Assembly: GCA_900478215.1 (NCBI GenBank)
Contig: LS483478.1
Span: 4,560,614 to 4,624,613 of the forward strand
Direction of reading: 5' to 3'
Length of the DNA stretch: 64,000 nt
Source: Salmonella enterica subsp. houtenae serovar Houten
GTDB lineage: Bacteria > Pseudomonadota > Gammaproteobacteria > Enterobacterales > Enterobacteriaceae
Positions 1 through 12,640 of this stretch are shown here, in pieces. How positions within the stretch are numbered: the first letter of the stretch is position 1; every line of letters begins with the position of its first letter. Under the pieces are notes generated by a model that ran no database searches, had not been told where the DNA came from, and saw only the letters and a list, made by a program, of their open reading frames with translations. The translations under genes and the position numbers were made by a program.

Positions 1-103
1 GTTTGCCAAAATCACTGTCGGTCATTCCGGTGGCGCGCCATAGCGCGCGGGCACCCGCCATATTACGGCCATGAGTGGTGGTGGCGGAACGGTACTTAGG
101 CAT
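1..103 (-). CDS. ilvD: Dihydroxy-acid dehydratase, N-terminal 34 codons only (gene continues off the left edge)
   Basis: The minus strand reads from an ATG at 103-101 into [20 protein letters not shown] and on, the N-terminus of IlvD, the Fe-S dehydratase that makes 2-keto acids in valine, isoleucine and leucine synthesis. Only the start of the gene lies in the window. It follows ilvE on the same strand with a 61-base gap, as expected for ilvGMEDA. Identification is from the recognised N-terminal sequence and context. Confidence 0.93.
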
Positions 104-132
104 GCTTTATTTACTCCCCATCTTTGTCTGTT

Positions 133-160
133 AAATGGGACGGTGCGTGCCGTCCCATTT
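133..160. other. Intercistronic stem-loop between ilvE and ilvD
   Basis: Positions 133-143 and 150-160 form a perfect 11-bp inverted repeat (AAATGGGACGG / CCGTCCCATTT) around a 6-base loop. The T-rich tail lies on the plus strand, opposite to ilv transcription, so it is not a standard terminator for ilvE. It may be an mRNA processing or stability hairpin. Confidence 0.6.
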
Positions 161-164
161 TTTA

Positions 165-1094
165 TTACTGATTAACCGGATCTAACCAGCCCCATTTATC
201 CTCGGTTTCTCCAGTGAAGAGACCAAAGAAGGCTTGTTGAATACGCTTGGTGACAGGACCGCAGCGGCCTTCGCCTACCTGGATACCATCAACGCTGCGT
301 ACCGGAGTAATCTCTGCCGCCGTTCCGGACATAAACACTTCGTCGGCCAGATACAGCGATTCACGGGACAGCACCTGCTCACGCACTTCAATACCCAGCT
401 CTTTCGCCAGTTTGATGATCGCGTCACGAGTAATGCCAGGCAGCGCGGAAGAGGTAAACGGCGGAGTAAACAGCACGCCATCTTTTACCTCAAACAGGTT
501 TTCGCCTGCGCCTTCGGAGATATAGCCGTTTACATCCAGGGCGATGCCTTCCTGATAGCCGTGGCGGCGCGCTTCACTACCCACCAGCAGTGAGGAAAGA
601 TAGTTCCCGCCCGCTTTGGCGGCGGTCGGAATGGTGTTCGGCGCAGCGCGATTCCAGGAAGAAACCATCGCATCAATCCCCTGATCCAGCGCTTCGGCGC
701 CCAGGTATGCCCCCCACGGGAACGCGGCGATGATGACGTCAGTGGTATATCCCGGGGGAGGATTAACGCCCATACCGACATCGCCCACAAATACCAACGG
801 ACGGATATAAGCGCTGGTCAGATTATTTTTACGAATCACGGTGCGGCAGGCTTCCATCAGTTCATCAATACTCTGCGAAACCGGAAAACGATAAATTTTT
901 GCTGAGTCGCGCAGGCGCTGCATATGTTCACGATGACGGAACACCACCGGGCCTTTGTGAGAGTCGTAGCACCGAATCCCTTCAAATACCGACGTACCAT
1001 AGTGCAATGCATGAGACATTACGTGAACCTTCGCATCTTCCCAGCGCACCATCTCGCCATTGAACCAAATGTAATCAGCTTTTTTCGTCGTCAT
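165..1094 (-). CDS. ilvE: Branched-chain amino acid aminotransferase
   Basis: A PLP-dependent fold-type IV transaminase that interconverts valine, leucine and isoleucine with their 2-keto acids, using glutamate. The 309-residue length equals E. coli IlvE. The Schiff-base lysine is K160 (in TAAKAGGNYL), and the PLP-binding glutamate falls in SEGAGENLF at about 194. The N-terminal FNGEMVRWEDAKVHV block is typical of the family. It is the third structural gene of the operon, after ilvM (17 bases) and before ilvD. Cytoplasmic; expression is expected to follow the ilvL attenuator upstream. Confidence 0.97.
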   Translation of the reverse strand: MTTKKADYIWFNGEMVRWEDAKVHVMSHALHYGTSVFEGIRCYDSHKGPVVFRHREHMQRLRDSAKIYRFPVSQSIDELMEACRTVIRKNNLTSAYIRPLVFVGDVGMGVNPPPGYTTDVIIAAFPWGAYLGAEALDQGIDAMVSSWNRAAPNTIPTAAKAGGNYLSSLLVGSEARRHGYQEGIALDVNGYISEGAGENLFEVKDGVLFTPPFTSSALPGITRDAIIKLAKELGIEVREQVLSRESLYLADEVFMSGTAAEITPVRSVDGIQVGEGRCGPVTKRIQQAFFGLFTGETEDKWGWLDPVNQ

Positions 1095-1111
1095 TTTTCT
1101 TCCTTTTGCGC

Positions 1112-1375
1112 TCAGGCGCGGATTTGTTGTGATGTGGCAGCGCTCTGGCAGATCGCGACATGCGCAACGTCTACCAGTTTACTTAACTGACTAAACAGTA
1201 AGTCGACCGACCGGGGACTGGCAACGGTCAATTCAATATTTATATTCTGCGCATCGGTCGCGGCTTCCATGTTCATGGAGCACACCTGAAAACCACGATG
1301 GCGCACCACGCGTAAAACACGTTCTAAGGTTTCTGGATTAAAGCGTGCCGATACATTGACCTGATGTTGCATCAT
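1112..1375 (-). CDS. ilvM: Acetolactate synthase II, small regulatory subunit
   Basis: An 87-residue ACT-domain protein (MMQHQVNVSARFNPETLERV) equal in length to E. coli IlvM. It binds the catalytic subunit IlvG and is needed for full acetolactate/acetohydroxybutyrate synthase II activity. Its ATG overlaps the ilvG stop codon by four bases, an arrangement typical of translational coupling that would keep the two subunits in step. Confidence 0.95.
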   Translation of the reverse strand: MMQHQVNVSARFNPETLERVLRVVRHRGFQVCSMNMEAATDAQNINIELTVASPRSVDLLFSQLSKLVDVAHVAICQSAATSQQIRA

Positions 1376-3018
1376 GATAATTTCTCCAGCATTTCAGAGT
1401 TACTGGCGCCAGGCGGCACCAACGGCCAGACATTTTCAAGTTCGTCGATTGAAACGTGAAGCAGGTACGGACCTTCGCTTGCCAACATCGTGTCGAGTGC
1501 CGCTTCAACCTGGTCTTTACGAGTAATGTGCTGGCCTGGAATGCCGAAGGCGCTGGCCAGCATGAGGAAATCGGGGTTATCGGTGAGGGTGGTTTCGCTA
1601 TATCGTTCCTGGAAAAACAGTTGCTGCCATTGTCGAACCATCCCTAACCGCTGGTTGTCGAGTAAGACTATCTTCAACGGTAACTGCTTGCGTTTTACGG
1701 TGCCCAGCTCCTGCACATTCATCATGAAGGAGCCGTCACCGGAGATACAGATAACGGTATCATTCGGTCGCGCTACCTGTGCGCCAACGGCCGCCGGTAA
1801 GCCGAATCCCATCGTCCCCAGACCGCTGGAAGTGATGAAATTCTCCGGGCGGGTGTAAGTCATATGCTGGGCTGACCACATCTGATGCTGCCCCACATCC
1901 GTCGTCACCACACTGTCTGCGGGTTTACGTTCCGACAGTTGCTTCAACAACAACGGCGCATAGATAGCCTCGCCAGGATGGTCATAGCGCCAGGCGTGCT
2001 CGGAACGCATTGCAGCGTTATGCTGCCGCCACTCATCAATAGCTAACGGTTGCTGTAACGCAGGTAACAACGTATTCAGATCACCCTGTAACGCTACGTG
2101 CGCCTGGCGTAATTTGTTCAATTCGGCCTGATCAATATCTAAATGAATCACACTGGCGTTCGGTGCAAACGTATTCAGCTTACCCGTCACCCGGTCATCA
2201 AAACGCGCCCCGACGGCAATCAGCAGATCGCACTGCTGCACCGCGTAATTTGCGGCTTTGGCGCCGTGCATTCCCAGCATTCCCAGATAGTACGGATAAT
2301 CAGCTTCAACAGCGCCCAGCCCTTTCAGCGTACAGGTAACCGGCATTTGCGTTACCGCGATAAATTTACGCAGCGCCGGAACCGCCTGCGCCATACCCAC
2401 ACCGCCGCCGACGTACAGTATCGGCTTCTGCGCCTGCGCCAGCATGTTACGCGCTTTCTCAACTGCGGCATGGGGGAGTGTCGCTTCGTTAGCAACGGTA
2501 GTGAACCAGGGCTCCAGCGCTCCGCTGGCTAACTGGATATCTTTAGGGATATCCACCAGAACGGGTCCGGGACGGCCAGCGTTGGCGACGTCAAAAGCCT
2601 CTGCCATGATACGAGGCAACTCTGCCAGCGACTGCACCAGAAAGCTGTGCTTGGTACATGCCAGCGACAGCCCTAACACATCCACCTCCTGGAACGCATC
2701 GGTGCCGATGAACGGGGCGGAAACCTGACCCGTGATCGCGACAACGGGTACCGAATCTAACAACGCATCCGCCAGACCAGTGATCAGGTTAGTGGCGCCA
2801 GGGCCGGAGGTAGCGATACAAACACCGGTTTTACCGGTAGAACGGGCATAACCGATCGCAGCCATCACCGCGCCCTGCTCATGACGGCACAACAGATGCT
2901 CCACACCACCATCATACAACGCATCGTAAACCGGCATAATTGCGCCGCCAGGATAACCAAATACAGTTCTCACCCCCTGCGCTCGCAAAGCATGTACCAC
3001 CCACTGTGCCCCGTTCAT
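1372..3018 (-). CDS. ilvG: Acetolactate synthase II, large catalytic subunit (intact)
   Basis: A thiamine-diphosphate enzyme that condenses pyruvate with pyruvate or 2-oxobutyrate, the first common step of branched-chain amino acid synthesis. The frame is open for 548 residues. GYPGGAIMPVYDAL lies at 21-34, the catalytic glutamate is E47 (CRHEQGA), and the metal/ThDP motif GDGSFMMNVQEL is in the C-terminal third. E. coli K-12 carries a frameshift in this gene; here it is uninterrupted, so isozyme II should be made. AHAS II is classically insensitive to valine. First structural gene after the attenuator. Confidence 0.97.
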   Translation of the reverse strand: MNGAQWVVHALRAQGVRTVFGYPGGAIMPVYDALYDGGVEHLLCRHEQGAVMAAIGYARSTGKTGVCIATSGPGATNLITGLADALLDSVPVVAITGQVSAPFIGTDAFQEVDVLGLSLACTKHSFLVQSLAELPRIMAEAFDVANAGRPGPVLVDIPKDIQLASGALEPWFTTVANEATLPHAAVEKARNMLAQAQKPILYVGGGVGMAQAVPALRKFIAVTQMPVTCTLKGLGAVEADYPYYLGMLGMHGAKAANYAVQQCDLLIAVGARFDDRVTGKLNTFAPNASVIHLDIDQAELNKLRQAHVALQGDLNTLLPALQQPLAIDEWRQHNAAMRSEHAWRYDHPGEAIYAPLLLKQLSERKPADSVVTTDVGQHQMWSAQHMTYTRPENFITSSGLGTMGFGLPAAVGAQVARPNDTVICISGDGSFMMNVQELGTVKRKQLPLKIVLLDNQRLGMVRQWQQLFFQERYSETTLTDNPDFLMLASAFGIPGQHITRKDQVEAALDTMLASEGPYLLHVSIDELENVWPLVPPGASNSEMLEKLS

Positions 3019-3101
3019 AGTTACATCCCCGTCATAATTATGGAGAAACAGAATTTTATGCTGTTATTCATGATCTGCTCCTCACTTAAGTTTTTCAGGC
3101 C

Positions 3102-3133
3102 AAAAAAAACCCCCGGACCTTTCGGTGCGGGGG
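3102..3133 (-). terminator. ilv attenuator (rho-independent terminator)
   Basis: On the minus strand a G/C stem (cccccg at 3110-3115 pairing with cggggg at 3128-3133, extended by acc/ggt) is followed by eight U residues (the A run at 3102-3109). It lies between the ilvL leader peptide and ilvG, the classical position of the ilvGMEDA attenuator. Confidence 0.93.
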
Positions 3134-3157
3134 TCTTAGTTCGTTAAGGCTTGATTT

Positions 3158-3256
3158 CTAAGCCTTTCCTCGTCCAAGTGCAGCCCCGCACGGTGGGATA
3201 ATAATCACCACCACGCTAATCACGACCAGGCTAATCACTCGTAGAAGGGCTGTCAT
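3158..3256 (-). CDS. ilvL: ilvGMEDA operon leader peptide
   Basis: A 32-codon frame too short for usual ORF calling: MTALLRVISLVVISVVVIII followed by PPCGAALGRGKA and stop. It has a run of isoleucine, valine and leucine codons directly before the attenuator. Ribosome stalling at these codons when charged Ile, Val or Leu tRNA is scarce favours the antiterminator and transcription into ilvG. The peptide matches the E. coli leader as I know it; the regulatory role is established knowledge for this operon. Confidence 0.95.
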   Translation of the reverse strand: MTALLRVISLVVISVVVIIIPPCGAALGRGKA

Positions 3257-3607
3257 TTTTGTCTATTCTTGCATCTTGTTCGAAGGAATACCTAAAGAGT
3301 TACCATAGGTTTCGCCAATAGCACAAGGTATTTTTTTAACCAGGTTTCAGATAGTACAGATGAATACTTAAAAGTTCTTTGTTTTTTATAAGAAAAATCA
3401 GGAACTGAAAAATTTTCACGTTTTCTTTTCCCTTTTAGCGCGCTTTACACCCTGTTTTCCTTCTTTTCGCTTCTGCGAGCGTTCTTCCAGATTGATGTTT
3501 ATTACCTGAAAATGACGCCAAAATTCAGGAATCCGCCACTAAAAAACAAAAAATCAGTAATTCAATTTTCTCTTCTATTCCGCATAATTCACGCAACAGG
3601 AGGGATT
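3257..3607. promoter_or_regulatory. ilvL / yifB divergent intergenic region
   Basis: This 351-base non-coding stretch separates ilvL (minus) from yifB (plus). The minus-strand part close to ilvL must hold the ilv promoter; the segment at about 3265-3340 resembles the E. coli ilv promoter region. The 3340-3440 part is very A/T-rich, as expected for an upstream activating region (IHF binding is known there in E. coli). I could not assign -35 and -10 hexamers securely. No small gene is visible. Confidence 0.6.
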
Positions 3608-5128
3608 ATGTCACTGTCGATTGTTCATACCCGCGCCGCACTTGGCGTCAATGCGCCGCCTATTACTATAGAGGTGCATATCAGTAATGGGTTACCGGGA
3701 TTAACCATGGTAGGCCTACCGGAAACCACGGTAAAAGAGGCGCGTGACCGGGTACGCAGTGCGATCATTAATAGCGGATATGAATTTCCGGCTAAAAAAA
3801 TAACCATTAACCTTGCTCCAGCCGATCTACCGAAAGAAGGCGGAAGGTATGACCTGCCTATTGCTGTTGCGCTTCTGGCCGCGTCTGAGCAGCTTACAGC
3901 GTCGAATCTTGAGGCATATGAGCTGGTAGGTGAGTTAGCGCTTACAGGCGCATTACGCGGCGTTCCTGGCGCAATATCAAGCGCAACTGAAGCCATCAGG
4001 GCTGGCAGAAATATTATCGTTGCAACAGAGAACGCGGCGGAGGTTGGGCTTATCAGCAAAGAAGGATGTTTTATCGCCGATCATCTACAAACCGTCTGCG
4101 CCTTTCTGGAAGGGAAACACACTCTGGAAAGACCCTTCGCCCAGGATATGGCATCGCCTGGAACAACTGCCGATCTTAGCGATGTGATCGGTCAGGAGCA
4201 GGGTAAACGCGGTCTGGAAATTACAGCGGCAGGTGGACATAACCTGTTATTGATCGGCCCGCCGGGTACGGGTAAAACCATGCTGGCCAGTCGACTGAGC
4301 GGGATTCTTCCACCATTAAGCAATGAAGAGGCGTTGGAAAGCGCCGCAATTCTCAGTCTGGTTAATGCCGATACGGTACAAAAACGATGGCAGCAACGTC
4401 CCTTTCGCTCACCTCATCATAGCGCCTCACTTACTGCTATGGTCGGCGGCGGCGCAATACCCGCACCGGGAGAGATATCGCTGGCGCACAACGGAATTTT
4501 GTTCCTTGATGAATTGCCTGAATTTGAGCGACGCACACTGGATGCGCTACGTGAACCTATAGAATCCGGTCAAATTCATTTATCCCGTACCAGAGCGAAA
4601 ATAACGTACCCTGCCAGGTTCCAGTTAATCGCCGCAATGAATCCCAGCCCGACCGGACATTATCAGGGAAATCATAATCGCTGCACGCCAGAACAGACAC
4701 TACGTTACCTCAGTAAGCTGTCAGGTCCATTTCTTGATCGTTTCGACCTTTCGCTTGAGATACCGCTTCCTCCACCCGGAATTCTCAGCCAACACGCCTC
4801 AAAGGGTGAGAACAGCGCTACGGTAAAAAAGCGGGTCATCGCTGCCCAGGAACGACAGTACCGACGCCAGAAGAAGTTAAACACGCGTCTGGAAGGTCGC
4901 GAGATCCAAAAATACTGTGTTTTGCATCATGATGACGCCCGCTGGCTTGAAGACACGCTGGCGCATCTTGGATTATCCATTCGCGCCTGGCAGCGCTTAC
5001 TAAAAGTGGCCAGAACCATTGCCGACATAGAACTGGCTGACGAGATCTCGCGTCAGCATTTGCAGGAGGCGGTAAGCTATCGGGCGATAGACAGGTTGTT
5101 AATTCATTTACAAAAGCTGTTGGCGTAA
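3608..5128 (+). CDS. yifB: YifB/ComM family Mg-chelatase-like AAA+ ATPase
   Basis: A 506-residue protein when started at ATG 3608, which has a strong AGGAGG-type site just upstream (3598-3604); an in-frame start 32 codons earlier has no such site. The N-terminal half has the ComM/Lon-like fold (MSLSIVHTRAALGVNAPP). The AAA+ domain carries Walker A GPPGTGKT at about 215 and Walker B GILFLDELPEF, then a C-terminal Mg-chelatase domain. ComM proteins are hexameric helicases aiding branch migration during transformation in naturally competent bacteria; the role in enterobacteria is unclear. Confidence 0.93.
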   Translation: MSLSIVHTRAALGVNAPPITIEVHISNGLPGLTMVGLPETTVKEARDRVRSAIINSGYEFPAKKITINLAPADLPKEGGRYDLPIAVALLAASEQLTASNLEAYELVGELALTGALRGVPGAISSATEAIRAGRNIIVATENAAEVGLISKEGCFIADHLQTVCAFLEGKHTLERPFAQDMASPGTTADLSDVIGQEQGKRGLEITAAGGHNLLLIGPPGTGKTMLASRLSGILPPLSNEEALESAAILSLVNADTVQKRWQQRPFRSPHHSASLTAMVGGGAIPAPGEISLAHNGILFLDELPEFERRTLDALREPIESGQIHLSRTRAKITYPARFQLIAAMNPSPTGHYQGNHNRCTPEQTLRYLSKLSGPFLDRFDLSLEIPLPPPGILSQHASKGENSATVKKRVIAAQERQYRRQKKLNTRLEGREIQKYCVLHHDDARWLEDTLAHLGLSIRAWQRLLKVARTIADIELADEISRQHLQEAVSYRAIDRLLIHLQKLLA

Positions 5129-5151
5129 AAAAAGGGCATTACGCCCTTTTT
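5129..5151. terminator. Bidirectional terminator between yifB and maoP
   Basis: AAAAAGGGC (5129-5137) pairs with GCCCTTTTT (5143-5151), giving a hairpin with U tracts on both strands between two convergent genes. Confidence 0.85.
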
Positions 5152-5152
5152 A

Positions 5153-5491
5153 TTAATCATCAGCTTCGGTGTAGTCTTCTGCGCCTTCAACTTGCGGCTT
5201 GCCGCCAGACAAGGTGTGGAAGCGTTTTGGACGCTTGATACGCGTCATATACTTGGACCAAACGCGTTCTGCATCCGTTACCGGCTCGCGTTCACCGCGA
5301 CATACCGCTACAAACAACTTCTCTTCTTCAGTCACTGGCTCACGCTTGCCAAGATCCAGATCATTAAAGGCATGACCATAACGCTCAAGCAGTTGCGCCT
5401 CTTTAATCGTGAAATCGCCGTGACGAGAGAATCCACGTGGATAATGTTTATTGTCAAAATATCGATTAGTCGTCGTAAAGCTTTCCGCCAT
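5153..5491 (-). CDS. maoP: Macrodomain Ori organisation protein MaoP
   Basis: A 112-residue protein of the DUF413 family (formerly YifE), starting MAESFTTTNRYFDNKHYPRG and ending in an acidic tail. In E. coli MaoP, acting with the nearby maoS site, organises the Ori macrodomain. Its position close to oriC fits that role. No catalytic motif is visible. It is convergent with yifB and divergent from hdfR; the 118-base spacer to hdfR contains the promoters and possibly maoS, which I cannot pinpoint. Confidence 0.9.
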   Translation of the reverse strand: MAESFTTTNRYFDNKHYPRGFSRHGDFTIKEAQLLERYGHAFNDLDLGKREPVTEEEKLFVAVCRGEREPVTDAERVWSKYMTRIKRPKRFHTLSGGKPQVEGAEDYTEADD

Positions 5492-5609
5492 CCTGCACGC
5501 TCCTAATTCTTTGTCTGAGCTATTTATGGCGCGGAGTATTAGTTACGCTTGACAGAGTGTAAAACAAAACATTTAAATCATAACGACAAATAATTTTGTG
5601 GAGAGCACA

Positions 5610-6446
5610 GTGGATACGGAATTGTTAAAAACTTTCCTGGAAGTTAGCCGAACACGCCATTTCGGGCGGGCCGCAGAAGCGCTTTACCTGACGCAATCCG
5701 CGGTGAGCTTCCGTATCAGGCAACTGGAGAACCAGCTGGGCGTAAACCTTTTTACGCGGCACAGAAACAATATCCGTTTAACCGCGGCTGGCGAAAAACT
5801 TTTACCGTATGCGGAAACGCTGATGAATACGTGGCAGGCGGCACGTAAAGAGGTGGCGCATACCTCACGCCATAACGAGTTTTCCATCGGCGCAAGCGCG
5901 TCTTTATGGGAGTGTATGCTTAACGACTGGCTGGGCCGACTGTACCAACTACAGGAGCCGCAAAGCGGTCTGCAATTCGAAGCCAGGATCGCTCAACGGC
6001 AATCGCTAGTGAAGCAACTTCATGAACGCCAGCTTGATCTCCTCATTACTACCGAAGCGCCCAAAATGGATGAGTTCAGCAGTCAACTGTTAGGGCACTT
6101 CACTTTGGCGTTATATTGCAGCAACCCTGCCCGTATGAAATCAGAACTCAATTATCTGCGGCTGGAATGGGGACCAGACTTCCAACAGCATGAAACAGGA
6201 TTGATCGCAGCAGATGAAGTGCCGGTATTAACAACCAGCTCAGCCGAACTCGCCCGACAGCAGCTTAGCGCATTAAATGGCTGTAGCTGGCTTCCTGCAA
6301 ACTGGGCAAACGAAAAGGGCGGATTACATACCGTTACCGACAGCGCAACGCTTTCACGGCCGCTATACGCCATTTGGCTGCAAAACAGCGATAAATATTC
6401 GCTTATCCGCGATCTGTTAAAAACTGATGTGCTGGATGAACAATGA
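5610..6446 (+). CDS. hdfR: LysR-family transcriptional regulator HdfR
   Basis: A LysR regulator of 278 residues, with the winged HTH at about 1-60 (LLKTFLEVSRTRHFGRAAEA) and an effector-binding domain after residue 90. The start is a GTG at 5610, preceded by GGAG at 5600-5603; the longer frame from GTG 5598 lacks a ribosome site. In E. coli HdfR represses flhDC and is H-NS dependent; in Salmonella it is reported to act on flagellar and fimbrial genes. Divergent from maoP. The gene ends 94 bases before the 3' end of the rRNA operon, convergent with it. Confidence 0.92.
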   Translation: MDTELLKTFLEVSRTRHFGRAAEALYLTQSAVSFRIRQLENQLGVNLFTRHRNNIRLTAAGEKLLPYAETLMNTWQAARKEVAHTSRHNEFSIGASASLWECMLNDWLGRLYQLQEPQSGLQFEARIAQRQSLVKQLHERQLDLLITTEAPKMDEFSSQLLGHFTLALYCSNPARMKSELNYLRLEWGPDFQQHETGLIAADEVPVLTTSSAELARQQLSALNGCSWLPANWANEKGGLHTVTDSATLSRPLYAIWLQNSDKYSLIRDLLKTDVLDEQ

Positions 6447-6503
6447 AAATAATGAAGAGATAAAGAAGGGAGCTTACGATTACCTGACCGGGTAATTTTA
6501 GGC

Positions 6504-6534
6504 AAAAAAAAATCCTTAGCAGATGCTAAGGATT
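6504..6534 (-). terminator. rrnC operon terminator
   Basis: Stem aatccttagc (6511-6520) with gctaaggatt (6525-6534) and, on the minus strand, a U tract (A run at 6504-6510). It lies just beyond tRNA-Trp, at the end of the rRNA transcript. Confidence 0.9.
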
Positions 6535-6539
6535 ATTTC

Positions 6540-6615
6540 TGGCAGGGGCGGAGAGACTCGAACTCCCAACACCCGGTTTTGGAGACCGGTGCTCTACCAA
6601 TTGAACTACGCCCCT
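6540..6615 (-). tRNA. trpT: tRNA-Trp (anticodon CCA)
   Basis: A 76-nt cloverleaf on the minus strand, beginning AGGGGCGTAGTTCAATTGGT and ending GCCCCTGCCA with encoded CCA. The anticodon loop CTCCAAA gives anticodon CCA (6582-6580). The TTCGAGTC T-loop is present. It is the last gene of the rRNA operon, as in rrnC of E. coli. Confidence 0.97.
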
Positions 6616-6623
6616 AATTAGGG

Positions 6624-6700
6624 TGGCGGAACGGACGGGACTCGAACCCGCGACCCCCTGCGTGACAGGCAGGTATTCTAACCAACTGAACTACCGCTCC
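6624..6700 (-). tRNA. aspT: tRNA-Asp (anticodon GTC)
   Basis: A 77-nt cloverleaf on the minus strand beginning GGAGCGGTAGTTCAGTTGGT and ending GTTCCGCCA with encoded CCA. The anticodon is GTC (6666-6664). It precedes tRNA-Trp by eight bases, the order found at the distal end of rrnC. Confidence 0.97.
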
Positions 6701-6746
6701 ACCGAATTCTTTTATAACCACTGATTTTTACATCAGTTTACTGCTT

Positions 6747-6766
6747 AATTTGATACCTGGCAGTTT
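6747..6766 (-). pseudogene. Remnant of a 5S rRNA 3' end
   Basis: The 19-base stretch from 6747 (aatttgatacctggcagtt) matches 6886-6904, the 3' end of the intact 5S gene and its flank, at 18 of 19 positions. It looks like the leftover edge of a second, deleted 5S gene. The rest of 6767-6885 shows short hairpins but no 5S sequence. Confidence 0.5.
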
Positions 6767-6891
6767 ATGAATCATCTGGTGATTCACCCTTCGGGCCGCT
6801 GCTGCGCAACGTTCAAAAGCTTTCGCTTTTGTCACTACTACTCTGTCGAGTAGTGAACTGCCTCAAAGGTCAGTGCCATACTTCTAATTTG

Positions 6892-7011
6892 ATGCCTGGC
6901 AGTTCCCTACTCTCGCATGGGGAGACCCCACACTACCATCGGCGCTACGGCGTTTCACTTCTGAGTTCGGCATGGGGTCAGGTGGGACCACCGCGCTACG
7001 GCCGCCAGGCA
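6892..7011 (-). rRNA. rrfC: 5S ribosomal RNA
   Basis: A 120-nt gene on the minus strand beginning TGCCTGGCGGCCGTAGCGCG and ending GGAACTGCCAGGCAT. The two ends pair to form helix I. The sequence is essentially the E. coli/Salmonella 5S. It sits 196 bases after the 23S gene. Confidence 0.97.
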
Positions 7012-7207
7012 AATTCTTTGTGCTCTGTCCTGTGTCTTTTGTGCTGATACCGCGTTGCCTGCTCTTGCGAACCTCAGTCACATACTTGTGTATGCTCCTT
7101 CCGTCGCTGCGTTTGCCGCCCTGCCTCAGCGCAAAATCCTTCGGACTCTGAATCTGAGCTGAAAATTGTTCGTCTTCTCAGTTCCGCCAAAACATCTTCG
7201 GCGTTGT

Positions 7208-10214
<3,007 letters not shown>

Positions 10215-10318
10215 TCACAACCCGAAGATGTTTCGTGAAACATCATCGTGTCGCGAAAATTTGAGAGACTCGAACACACATTGACTGTGTGTCGTTTCAA
10301 TTTTCAGCTTGATCCAGA

Positions 10319-10330
10319 TTTTTAAAGAGC
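10319..10330 (-). promoter_or_regulatory. Spacer boxA antitermination element
   Basis: The minus strand reads GCTCTTTAAAAA between tRNA-Glu and 23S, a boxA-like sequence matching the conserved spacer antiterminator of rrn operons, which recruits NusB/S10. Confidence 0.7.
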
Positions 10331-10443
10331 AAATATCTCAAACATGACTCGCAAGTCAGTTTTGAGATATAACGGCCGGCGACTTTCACTCACAAACCAG
10401 CAAGTGGCGTCCCCTGGAGGTTTGACCTCATCAGTTTGAACGC

Positions 10444-10519
10444 TGGCGTCCCCTAGGGGATTCGAACCCCTGTTACCGCCGTGAAAGGGCGGTGTCCTGG
10501 GCCTCTAGACGAAGGGGAC
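10444..10519 (-). tRNA. gltU: tRNA-Glu (anticodon TTC)
   Basis: A 76-nt cloverleaf on the minus strand beginning GTCCCCTTCGTCTAGAGGCC and ending GGGGACGCCA. The anticodon loop CTTTCAC gives TTC (10485-10483). It is the only tRNA in the 16S-23S spacer, which places this operon in the rrnB/C/E/G group; the Asp-Trp distal genes and neighbours make it rrnC. Confidence 0.97.
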
Positions 10520-10604
10520 ACTGAAGTCTCTCTCGCAAGACGCCTTGCTATTTACTTTTCATCAGACAATCTGTGTGGACACTACAAAGGCAGGTTCTTT
10601 AAGG

Positions 10605-12146
<1,542 letters not shown>

Positions 12147-12293
12147 AAAAGTTTGATGCTCGTGACTTTCTTTTTTCAAAGAATAGAACTTCGTAATGAA
12201 TTACGTGTTCACTCAGAGACTTGGTATTCATTTTTCGTCTTGCGACGTCAAGAATCCGTATCTTCGAGTGCCCACACAGATTGTCTGATAAAT

Positions 12294-12305
12294 TGTTAAA
12301 GAGCA
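12294..12305 (-). promoter_or_regulatory. Leader boxA of the rRNA operon
   Basis: The minus strand reads TGCTCTTTAACA, the canonical rrn leader boxA, about 150 bases before the 16S gene. It loads the Nus antitermination complex. Confidence 0.9.
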
Positions 12306-12341
12306 GTGCCGCTTCGCTTTTCTCAGCGGCGCGGGGTGTGC

Positions 12342-12369
12342 ATATTACGCTTTCCCGCTTCAGAGTCAA
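12342..12369 (-). promoter_or_regulatory. rrnC promoter P2
   Basis: Minus strand -35 TTGACT (12369-12364), 16-base spacer, -10 TAATAT (12347-12342). Position and sequence match the constitutive P2 of enteric rrn operons. Confidence 0.85.
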
Positions 12370-12460
12370 GCGTTTATTTTCGCTTTACTCCGTGAGGTTC
12401 TGGTCTGAACCCCGCTGACCCGGCGGGCTGTGTGCCGTTGTTCCGTGTCAGTGGTGGCGC

Positions 12461-12488
12461 ATTATAGGGCGTTATTTCTCCCTGACAA
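12461..12488 (-). promoter_or_regulatory. rrnC promoter P1
   Basis: Minus strand -35 TTGTCA (12488-12483), 16-base spacer, -10 TATAAT (12466-12461), with a GC-rich discriminator downstream and an A/T-rich UP-element-like tract at about 12489-12530. This is the classic growth-rate and ppGpp-controlled rrn P1 arrangement; Fis sites are expected further upstream but were not assigned. Confidence 0.9.
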
Positions 12489-12640
12489 GAGGAAATTTAA
12501 AATAATTTTCTGAATGTCTCTTTTTTCATCAATAGCGGGCTTAACGTGCCATAAAATAAGCAAATTGCCGTTATTGCAACCGCAATCACACTTCCTGGTG
12601 GCATACTAATAACCAAACGAAAGAGAAAGGAAGAACATTC

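Noticed and set aside
5492..5609. The exact maoS site in the maoP-hdfR spacer
   Set aside because: The site is expected near here from E. coli work, but I could not recall or recognise its 17-bp sequence reliably enough to mark it.
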